From: Datura wrightii
Taxonomy: Eukaryota > Streptophyta > Magnoliopsida > Solanales > Solanaceae
Length of the DNA stretch: 64,000 bases
Direction: 5' to 3'
NCBI GenBank assembly: GCA_035772735.1
Contig: JASDFA010000020.1
Coordinates: 108,283,501 to 108,347,500, forward strand
The notes beneath the pieces were generated by a model. The model was not told the origin of the DNA. It worked only from the letters and a program-made list of their open reading frames with translations, and made no database searches. Of this stretch, positions 46,269-55,380 are shown in pieces. Made by a program: the position numbers and the translations under genes. Every line of letters starts with the position of its first letter. Within the stretch, counting starts at the first letter, position 1.

Positions 46269-47853
46269 TGACGTGCCCGATTCGCGCATCCGCAAGTGTA
46301 CGTGTCGTGCAAGTAATATAGTGGCTCTTTTTAAGAGCCGGATTGTCGAACCCACAGGGACTGGACCCATTCCTCTAACTATCCATTTCTAGTGTGATCT
46401 TAAATACCTCAAGTGTTGGTTATAGACATTTTCGATTGAGATTAATTAAGTCTAAGTTTGGGTCAACGAAGTATTTTGAAATTACTCTAGGAGCAACATA
46501 GAGTTAAAACCAATTAATCACGCGATACTACGATTTGCAATGGGTTAAGCATGGATCTATCAATTTTATTTCACATAAGTAGAATTGCATGTTTATGGTC
46601 TTTCGAGCCTCTAAACACGGCAATCTAGCCTCACTGCATCATTGTGAGCGAGGAGTTTAATTTCTTGTCGCGGGCAATCAATTATGTTGTGGTTTACGGG
46701 GAAACGATTAGGGACTTTCGTGCGTCTAACCATTTAACTCAACTTAGCCTCACAACTACTTCTTCGAGTGGTGATGTGACATCCCAAGTTGGTCTTTCAT
46801 AACCCCCGTGTCTCAACCAAGCACGGTGTTAGGTATATTTCTATCCTGACACAAAAATCTCTCCCGAGATACAAACGTGCTCCTCACATTCTTATGTCCT
46901 GACCTAGGTAATGCTTTCTCAAGCTATTACTCAAGCTAACAAATATGCTTTCATGGTGATCAATCATAAAAACAACCAACAATCCAGAATGCAAGACGAA
47001 AACAACAATCAATAACTTAATTCCAAAACAATTTCATAAAATCACAATCATAATTCACGGCTTCAACCCTAGAGGAAGGGTTCTTGCCATTCATGTTCGT
47101 AAAACTACACTAACTACTACTAAACTAACATACTTACATGAATTTGGTAGATGAGAAGAGGAATTAGCCACTCATTTGTGGATTAAACATCTTAAAATGA
47201 GTGTTAATCATACAAGCAATTGAATTAAAGAAGAAAGAAAGAGAGAAAAAACCCTGATATTTTCGTCCCTCAACTTCCTGTAACCCACGTTCTTGCTCCA
47301 CCAAGTCAGAATATTGAAAAATGAACCTAAGTGTTGAATTTATACTGCTAGGAATTTTTCCCGGAATAACGAGCAACGTGTCATGGAGTGCATCGCGAAG
47401 CACTACCTCCGTGACACGCTGCGGACGCGGACCCTCACTGGAATTGGGGGTCCAGGAATTAAAGCTCAACGTGGCACGACGTGCAACGCGGAGCCAAGCC
47501 ACCGTGCCACGGAGCAAACGCGGACCTCCACTGGAATTTGGGCGAAATTTCCCTATCCAGGCATAAGGCCTCCGCGATGGCAGCGTGACACGGCTCCATT
47601 GCGGAGCCCCTTTAATTCATGCTGTCCAATGCTTTATCCCTTGTTCGCATCCAAGTCCAACTCCGATATCATCCAACATGCATTTTAGCTTCCCTAAATT
47701 ACATTTTACCTGCAAAACAATGCTAATCATGTTGGTTTGTATAAACTCACAATTTATTACCAAATACATGAGAATGTATACACATTGATAGATAAACAAG
47801 GTTAAAATGGTACTTTTGAGTATCACTTGGGCATATAAATTTGTCCAAGATCA
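46269..47853 (-). repeat. Chimeric LTR, G-type inner part and D-type outer part
   Basis: 46269-47153 matches LTR G1 (GATTCGCGCATCCGCAAG, hairpin at 46323-46339). From about 47158 it matches D1/D2 (GGAATTAGCCACTCATTTGT) to the end TGTCCAAGATCA. The switch falls in AGAAG (47154-47158), present at this point in both LTR types. On the minus strand this means a D-type U3 joined to a G-type R/U5. The D-type outer end carries the CTAAG duplication. Confidence 0.9.
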
Positions 47854-47858
47854 CTAAG

Positions 47859-49801
47859 CTAAAATAAAATTAAATGACCAACTGATACTGAATACTGATA
47901 AACTGAGTTATAGTTGATTTGGTCAATAATGAACCTGACTAGTGGTCTATAGCATGTTATGGAACTGAGTGACTGATGAGCTAAACTGAGTTGAACTAAA
48001 CTAAACGGACAATTGGGGGAGTCTATACACCGATATATAAGCACATGAGCTAAACGTTTTGGAGTTTGATGTATACGCACCATCAATAGGACCCAATATA
48101 CCTTGCCAGGGTATAAAGGCATGAATTATGAGATTACTGTTTGAGCCCATTTGGGCTAATAACCTAAAGTGACAACATAGTTTTGGGAACCTGGATGCGC
48201 TCGAATCCCTATCCTCTCAGTGCTAGGTCCTGCTCCCATTGGATAGTCCTAATCTGACTACTAAGCTAATAGGTCGAAGCTGGGGCCTAAGACTAGATTA
48301 GTGGTATTCATTTGTAAGTACCCTGAGAGTCTTATCGAGTCGAATAACTGAAACTGGTGTTCTATGACTGGCCAGAGCTGCTCATCTAGAAGCATGGTAA
48401 CCATCTAAAGAACAAACTAAAACTGGTACTGGTAATTATAAGACTGGTCAGAGCTACTTATCTGGAAGCGTCCTAACCGTCTAAAACACCAACTAATAAC
48501 TAATAACTGATAACTGAAAGGCATTACTAACACCTCGAGAAACTAACTATAATCAAACTGATCAGCTAATATAACTAAAAGATACAGAAGATACTAACAT
48601 TTTGACTAAGACATAACTAGCATGCAACTGACTGAGAATCCATATGATGGTAATGACATGGGTATTCCAACACTAATAGAGTCAAGCAACATTAATATCT
48701 AATCAACTATGCAAAACCCAAAATTTTGCATTTATAGAGTTAGAGCTAAAACCATTCTATAGGAAGCAAATTGCAGCATGATCACTATGTAGTGGAAACA
48801 TAGCATGAATACATAGGGACAACAACCCATAAGTATTAATCTGGAACTGGCTACGAATTTTATCCTAACTAAAAACTTTAGGGATAGAACTGATAAGAAA
48901 TTATGGAAGGGTTTTGGGATACAAGGGAAGAACAATTCCCTTGTTGAATTCCCACATACTTAGAGTATCCTAGAATAAATCCTTGAGAATCTGAGAAGAA
49001 GATTGAATGCCTTATCTTTGCCCTAAGGAGTCTGTTTGAAACTTCTTCATATTGAGTCTGAGAGTTGAGAGAAGGAATGAGAGAAATACATCAATCAACT
49101 CCTTTAATTCTCTCCTAAACGTGATCAAAACGATGCAGTCTAGAGATTAAAAAGATAGGAAGTACTAAAATGACCCTGGAAGAAAATCTGGAAAAGTGCC
49201 CGACAGGGACCAACGGGTCACACAATGAGTCATTGGTTGATACCATGACTTGTTGGGACCAGTCATTAGTCCTGGGCCTGAATTCTAGGCGTACTAGAAT
49301 TTGGCAATGAAGGGGACCATGACTCTTTGGATGGACCAATGGGCCGTAGGTACCTCTCGTTGTCACTAATAGGATTTTTAAACAAAACTTGGGAACCCGA
49401 CTAACACACAATGACTCATTGGTAGAACCAAAGGGCCATTATGTCTGCTCGTGGTCAACACTACTTGGACCTAAAATTTGGTGATGGGTGGAAACGATGA
49501 CTCGTTAGAGGTGACAATAAGTCGTTGGTTTCACTTGTTGTTTCTGGAAGATGTCTGGTAGATTTTTGTACTGGGTAACCACAACTCCACAGAACAACTC
49601 GTTACTCTTGGTATTGGTTCATTGCATGACTCATGGGTTCCCGAATGAGAAGCTTGCAGCTCAAACAATGACTCATACAACGGTCCATTGGTGCTGACAA
49701 TAACTTGTTGTCTGAGTCGTCCTGAGACAAAATTTTCTTGATTCCATTTGTTTTTTCATACAATGTCTGAGTTTGATCTAGGAAAGTTTCAGGGTGCTAC
49801 C
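47859..49801 (-). repeat. C 5' LTR, outer part
   Basis: Resumes C at TAAAATTAAATGACCAACTG, matching 22103 onward of the 3' LTR, and ends CAGGGTGCTACC against CAGGGTGTTACA. Divergence from the 3' LTR is visible throughout (substitutions and small deletions). Confidence 0.9.
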
Positions 49802-50172
49802 ATTCTTTTGTCTATCTTGATGGAATAATAGAGGATGCCTTCATAAAGGTAGGACCTTTCATCCAATCGGTTGACTTCATAATCCTTGATTACGAAGCAG
49901 ATGCAGTAGTCCCCCTTATTGTTGGGAGAGGATTTTTAGCCACCCCAGATGCTGTCATACAAGTAAAGACAGGCTAGTTGTCTATGAGGGGATGGTCAGA
50001 AGGTAGTTTTTGAGGTTTTTAGAGCATCAAGGATGCCACCTCACTTTGTGGACTTCATAGTTAAGCCGACGATAGAGCCTGGAGGGTGCAATCAGTTAGT
50101 TGTGCAGCATGGGCTGCATGAGAGCTTATCAAATTGTCAGTTTGGTCATTTTTTCATTCGGATCAAGGATTA
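49802..50172 (+). pseudogene. E protease C-terminal part
   Basis: Continues from 21644: about 49815-49985 encodes AFIKVGPFIQSVDFIILDYE and AVVPLIVGRGFLATPDAVIQ before a stop. These match VQVGSLIFPVDFVVLDFEPD and FILGRPFLATEKALIDV of unit I. The rest to 50172 is degenerate. No RT follows. Confidence 0.8.
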
Positions 50173-50179
50173 AAAGTGA

Positions 50180-50235
50180 CCATAGTTGTGTCGCGATGTT
50201 AAATTAGGTGCTGCATGGGAGGCAACCCATGAATG
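50180..50235 (+). promoter_or_regulatory. Two-hairpin motif after E protease
   Basis: Hairpin 2 CATGGG, loop AGGCAA, CCCATG (50214-50231), fully paired. Hairpin 1 GTTG, loop TGTCG, CGAT (50185-50197), pairing with G-U wobbles. The spacer sequence GTTAAATTAGGTGCTG matches the other copies. Confidence 0.72.
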
Positions 50236-51047
50236 TCGTGCCATGACTATAACTAAGGCGATTAGTGGAAGGCAACCTATCTTTCTAACATTTTTTACAT
50301 TTTCTTTCTTTCTTTGTTTTGTAGAGATGAGCAGAGCTTTGGTGGAAAATAGAGTTGGGAAAATAAGCTTGAAAGGCTTAAGTATGGGGTGAGATACCTA
50401 GTTTTGGGCGCATGTGTTAGACTCTAGAAGAAAATTTTGTCAGGTTGCTGCTATGGGTGGCGCGTCGTACCAACTCCAGTCCCTAAAGAAAATTTTTTTC
50501 TAAGTATATGGGGCTATGGAGGGGGCGGCGCTCCAGGGGCATTCTAACTGAAAATTTTTTGGTCAATTGGATCAATGCTGATCTAAATATCTTAATATTA
50601 CCAAAAACCCATGTCCCACCCCTTTAGTTAAAATCCAATTCATCCTTTTTCATTAAAAAGTTGAAAAATAAAAATCCAAAATTTCTCCCTTCTCTCCCTC
50701 TTAACCCATAACTCCCTTCCCCTCATTCTCGTCCATTGTTGTCTTCACCATGTTCTAGGGAAGTTCCTCTCTTTTACTCAAATAAGTATTTCTCATCTCT
50801 TTTATTTAGATAATGTTGAAAGCATGCTCCCACACCCTTCTTCCCCAAGATTAAAGACCCAAATCACCATGGTTGGTGAAAATCTTACATTTTATATTGT
50901 GGGTTTCATGAACTTTAATCTCTTATATTCTTCCATGATAATGTGTTATTTTGTCAGGTAACTTATTTCTTGGTTTAATATAGTGATTGAAGATAGTGGA
51001 TATGAATGGCGATGGTGAATTGAATTCTTGAATTTTGTGAGTAGATG
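50236..51047 (+). promoter_or_regulatory. E region between hairpins and intron: possible promoter and leader
   Basis: No gene. A GC-rich patch (50455-50550, for example GGTGGCGCGTCGTACCAACT and GGGGGCGGCGCTCCAGGGGC) is followed by AT-rich sequence, a pyrimidine-rich leader (TCTCCCTTCTCTCCCTCTTA near 50687) and a splice-donor-like CAG|GTAACT at 50957/50958. The order resembles 37464-37125 of unit I. The similarity is architectural, not sequence identity. F is inserted at 51047. Confidence 0.45.
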
Positions 51048-52259
51048 TGATCTTGGGCATAATTGCATACCCAAGTGATACTTTATAACTCAATTTAGTC
51101 TTGTTTATCTACTTATTTATATACATTCTCATGTGATTTTATGTAGATGTGAATATATACTAACCAACATGATTAGTTCTTATTTTTGAAGGTTAATAAT
51201 GCATTTGAGGAACTAATTCATGATTTTGTGAAGTGGAGGAATGGAATCAAGAGCAAAACGTGAAAGTCAACAAGAAAACATGCAATAACTGGCACCCTGC
51301 GTGATAGGGGCCGTGGCACGCTGCCAACGCGGCAACACTTGGCCGAAAATTGCATTTTTTAGAAGATTCCAGTGAGGGTACGCGTCAATTAGGGCGTTCA
51401 GCTCCGTGACACGGAGTTGTTCCACCACAGGCCAAATTTTGCATTTTTTCAGCATAGTATAAATTGAACCCTTAGCTTCTAAAATCATTTAACACGGGAT
51501 TTTCCGGAAAACTGCGAAGGAGGCGCGAAGGAGACTTGAAGAACTCCTATTGGGTTCATCTTTTCTTGGTTTCTTTTCATCTATATTATTGTTGTTTTTA
51601 TGTTTGATCCCCATGAAAACAAGTGGGTTAAGCATAGGTGAAAGCTTGGAAGAGCAAACCTAGGCAAGAACATAAGAATGTAGGAAGCAAGTTCTTGTCT
51701 TTTGATAAGATTTGTGGCTAGGATAGGAATATACCTAATTTACCTTGCTTAGTTGATAAAATGGGAAGATAGAAAGACACCAACTTAGAATTGTACTCCA
51801 CATTAGAAGCTAAGGGTTCAATTTATACTATTGCTGAAAAAATGCAAAATTTGGCCTGTGGTGGAACAGCTCCATGTCACGGAGCTGAACGCCCTAATTG
51901 ACCTCCGTGACATGGAGGTAACGCGTACCCTCACTGGAATGTGCCAAAAAAATGCAATTTTCGGCCAAGTGTTGCCACGTTGGCAGCGTGCCACGGCCCC
52001 TATCGCGCAGGGTGCCAGTTATTGCATGTTTTCTTGTTGACTTTCACGTTTTGCTCTTGATTCCACTCCTCCACTTCACAAAATCATGAATTAGTTCCTC
52101 AAATGCATTATTAACCTTCAAAAACAAGGACTAATCATGTTGGTTAGTATATATTCACATCTACATAAAATCACATGAGAATGTATATAAATAAGTAGAT
52201 AAACAAGACTAAATTGAGTTATAAAGTAGCACTTGGGCATGCAATTATGCCCAAGATCA
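51048..52259 (-). repeat. F left LTR, rearranged into a long inverted repeat
   Basis: 51048-51801 is the LTR in the opposite orientation to the right LTR (it matches the reverse complement of about 55868-56788). 51803-52259 is the same LTR end in normal orientation, next to the polypurine tract at 52260. The two arms, 51048-51482 and 51803-52259, are inverted copies separated by about 320 bases of unique LTR sequence. The inner 950 bases of a normal left LTR are missing. The joint near 51801-51803 shows no clear microhomology. Confidence 0.88.
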
Positions 52260-54121
52260 CAACCCCACACTTAAAGCCTTGTTCATCCTCAAACAAACCT
52301 TTTACATCTCATGCACATGAAGACTCACACATAGATAATTTAGCAAGATAATTCAAGCTACCGCTACAATGACTGTTTAAGATAGCCAGCTAAAAATAGA
52401 CCATGCAAGATTTAACCATTAAAATCAATTTTAACTATGTTAAGACTTCCTAACCTCAAGACTTGACTCTCAATCTTAACAAACTCATGCAAATCAACTG
52501 ATCAAGAAATCCAACATGAATTATATCCTTCATTAAACATGTTCCCACACAACAAGAGAGTTACCCATTTTCACACGCAAATTTTCAAATCACAACATGT
52601 ATGGGTAAATGAATAGAATTACGCTCACTCTCACAAAGAATTCACATGCATCATGTACTGACCCATAAGATTGCCCTTAGTGTTTTACTCCACTAATTAA
52701 GGATGTTTGAACGTAAGATCAAGTAGGACTTTTTAGGTTGTAATGTAGGATAAGGGACGGGTAGGTACTATTCTGGCCAGTAATAGTGGCTATCTTCCCC
52801 AAGCGCTTTTACTAACTTCAACCTTCATTAAGGACGTCTCTTTTCTTACTTCCTCCTTATTTTTTTTATTCTTTAATTTTTCTCTTCTTGTTCCCATTTC
52901 TTTAAGCACACTTAGCTTATTAGTAAGGGGTACTTAAGCAACTTTTTTTTATCCATTTATTTCTTACTCCCTACTAATACTCAGGCATTTTTGCACAAGT
53001 GCACCCTTGACCTTTCTCAACTTTTAAAACTGCTACTTTTCCTTCTTTTTCATGCTTCTCACTCCTTCACTCTTTGGAATTTTTCACTTAAGCACTTAGG
53101 AGTTTTGGATCAATTTCAAGGCTAATGAAAGAAAAAGGATTTAGCTTATGTTGTAGCTATCAAAGAATAGGCTTAAGACTCAATGGGGCTAACTAGGATT
53201 CAATATTCAAGGTAGGTAAGGCAAGGATTAGATATTTGGCTCATTCAAAGAAATTCCTAAATCATCTCCGACACTCTACATCCTTCATTTCGTTTTATAT
53301 ACACACCGGGCAAGTTCTAGACACTCCACAATAGCATGGAATATTCAAACATCTTACGCACATAGCACATGTTCAATTCAAGACACATTCAACAGACTCC
53401 TAACTCAGCTAATCACAAAGATGCAAAATTAAGCTTTCAGCGCATACAGTCAAATTCAAGAGCCTAGGTGTCTCAAACAAAGTTATACACTTCTTACATG
53501 CTTCAACACTAACCACACTTGTATCTTACAATCATGTATAACACATAACAAGAACATCAAGCCATCAATTAGCTACAAGTTCAAAAACCAAAACCTATTG
53601 ACTAATTTTCCTCAAGACGGTCGTCATCCATCCATCATCGGACTATGACTAAAAAAAATATATACAGACAAAGAAAATTTTTTTATTCTTCGGTTCAAAG
53701 ACCCCCCGTCGGAAAAGAACCAAAAAGAAAAACCAACGGGTGGTGAAGTCATGCTTAACTCAAAATTCTTTCTAATATATATCAAGCACTACATTCACCA
53801 AAAATCATTAAGCACAAAATTTTTATATTTCCCTCACCCCACAATTAAATCATGCTTTGTCCTCAAAGCATCTAATCCAAAATCAAAAGGGTGAGAAATA
53901 CTCCCTGAAGCCTCTAGGCCTAGCTAACAACATGTTTTTCTTCATATTTGCACAAGTGGGTATTTGACCCCACACTTTTCCTCTTTCATCCTTCTTAGCT
54001 TCCTCCTTGCAGGGTACTCAGACTTCCCCTCCATCTGTGCTTAACTTTCCACCAAAAACAACACAAGATGAAAATAAATCAAATCAACATAAACCAAAAT
54101 TAAAAAATTATACCTGGGGTA
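52260..54121 (-). other. F 3' tail with polypurine tract
   Basis: Minus-strand AAGTGTGGGGTTG at 52260-52272 is the polypurine tract. The rest of the 1.9-kb region matches the unit H tail and has no recognisable gene. Confidence 0.7.
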
Positions 54122-54174
54122 CCCTTGGGTTACCTCCCAAGCAGCGCCTAATTTTACGTTGCGGCACGACGTAT
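54122..54174 (-). promoter_or_regulatory. Two-hairpin motif in F
   Basis: Minus strand: hairpin 1 ACGTCG, loop TGCCG, CAACGT (54156-54172, one mismatch); hairpin 2 CTTGGG, loop AGGTAA, CCCAAG (54124-54141). It is about 200 bases after the last open frame, so it survives even where the upstream gene is unrelated to pol. Confidence 0.72.
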
Positions 54175-54375
54175 CAACTTTTACCACCTTTCCCTCCACT
54201 TTGAGGATATGAATCTCGCCCCTAATTTCTTTTCTAGTTTCCTCTTATGCTCTAGGGGTGGTGGTGAAAAATTTAAAGGACCAAACAGTAGATGTCACCT
54301 CTTGCCTTTATTGGACCTTAGGTAAGTGAAGTCACTTTGTCTATTAGAATCAGCAAATTCCAGAATATATGAAGC

Positions 54376-55179
54376 TTATTCCTCCTCTAGACCTTTCTCT
54401 ACGAGCCTGGAAGACTCTATTTCTAGGTTGTCAACCAAACTTAATGTCGAGAAATTCTTTGAGTGAGGTATAATGCACCTCAATCTTGAAACTGCTTTGT
54501 GCTTGACTTCCCTACTTGTATACACCTTCTCCACATTAACATCTATCTCCCCATAAATGTCAAGTGGTTGGAACTCTATCTCTTCTTTCATAAATGGATT
54601 GGCTATATGCGTGAGACTATCACGGGGACTCTCAAGAGATTCTAATTGTTGGACTTCTTCAAAAAATTCACCCTTGTCTTCTTCTTGTAGTTCCCTTGAG
54701 TATCGCCTAAAACCGTTACCTGCAAGTTACCACAAGCTTCAGCCTCAGCCATCATCTCTGTGATTTTGACGCTCATCATTTCTAGGGCCTCTCCATTTTC
54801 TTCTTGCTGAATTCTCAATGCTTCCATCTCCTCCTTCGTTGCTTTTCTTTGATCAAGGACCTATTTTATCATGTTTTGTATCCGAGCTTGGCGTTCCAAG
54901 TCCTCATTTTCATCATTCCTATATTCAAACAATAGAAGGATCATAGTAGGGGCTTGGGGGAGGGGAGTATGCATTTGGACATCCATCCCAATGGCCATCT
55001 TGACCACCACATATATTGCAAGTGTTTGCATTTGGGAAACCATCCCAATAGCCATTTTGACAACCACATATATTGCAAGTATTACAATGTTGCCACAAGT
55101 AAGGTTCTCCACATTTCAGACAAGACTCACCAAAATAAGAGTATCCACCATTTAACCCATTTGTATTCCATGATGTCAT
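54376..55179 (-). pseudogene. F single gene: zinc-knuckle-repeat protein, unknown function
   Basis: ATG at 55179, about 180 bases after the primer site. The first frame (55179-54925, 84 codons) has CLKCGEPYLWQHC and then two near-identical units, NTCNICGCQNGYWDGFPNAN and NTCNICGGQDGHWDGCPNAY. The second fits C-x2-C-x5-H-x3-C and resembles the Gag knuckle; in the first the His and last Cys are replaced. A frameshift leads to a short acidic stretch (RNDENEDLERQARIQNMIK), a stop, then a helical, Glu/Met-rich segment (54827-54642) and a last frame (54591-54376). Together they suggest one decayed gene of roughly 260-270 codons. I do not recognise the family; a Gag-derived RNA-binding protein is the best guess. 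Confidence 0.6.
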
Positions 55180-55356
55180 GTTAAGAAGGGTATCAAATTA
55201 AAAATAAAAATTTAAAATAAATTTAAAACAAATATAAATCTTTTTTATTTTCAACAGTTAAAAAAATATTGGTACTAACACAAAACAAGAATTTTTTTTT
55301 GTTTATAAGAATTTAAACTAACACAAGAAAATGTTTTTAATTCACTAATATGCCAG

Positions 55357-55374
55357 TCCCCGGCAACGGCGCCA
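55357..55374 (-). promoter_or_regulatory. F primer binding site, exact tRNA-Asp match
   Basis: Minus strand TGGCGCCGTTGCCGGGGA, six bases from the LTR at 55381. Confidence 0.93.
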
Positions 55375-55380
55375 AAAACT

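Larger units (their letters stand above)
29537..47853 (-). mobile_element. Composite Athila-type block with four LTRs (D1, G1, D2, G/D chimera)
   Basis: An 18.3-kb insertion bounded by an exact target duplication CTAAG (29532-29536 and 47854-47858), with D-type LTR ends on both outer sides. Inside, the order is LTR D1, 3' tail plus ORF3 fragment, LTR G1, ORF3, protease, gag, PBS, LTR D2, 3' tail, protease, gag, PBS, and an LTR that is G-type near the PBS and D-type at its outer end. Neighbouring units share LTRs. Breakpoints are near 33566, 35155, 41960 and 47154-47158. No RT, RNase H or integrase exists anywhere in the block. Confidence 0.85.
40300..47853 (-). mobile_element. gag-protease unit without pol or ORF3 (unit H)
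   Basis: Minus strand: chimeric 5' LTR (47853-46269), exact tRNA-Asp primer site, gag, protease, double hairpin, about 1.9 kb of noncoding tail, polypurine tract and LTR D2. The tail switches at about 41960 from D-type to the F/G-type sequence. RT, RNase H, integrase and ORF3 are all absent. Confidence 0.78.
21645..49801 (-). mobile_element. Tekay/Del-type chromovirus C, 5' LTR split by the composite block
   Basis: Minus-strand element: 5' LTR (29062-29536 plus 47859-49801), PBS, gag, protease, RT, RNase H, integrase, chromodomain, PPT and 3' LTR (21645-24027). It interrupts the protease of E, whose reading resumes at 49802. Flanks GATCT (21640-21644) and ATTCT (49802-49806) agree at three of five bases, so any target duplication has decayed. 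It has the same family and domain wording as A. The coding regions are split by stops and frameshifts. Confidence 0.92.

Noticed and set aside
51048..52259. A CRISPR-like or large MITE-type inverted repeat
   Set aside because: The arms are LTR ends of element F, and no repeat-spacer array exists.
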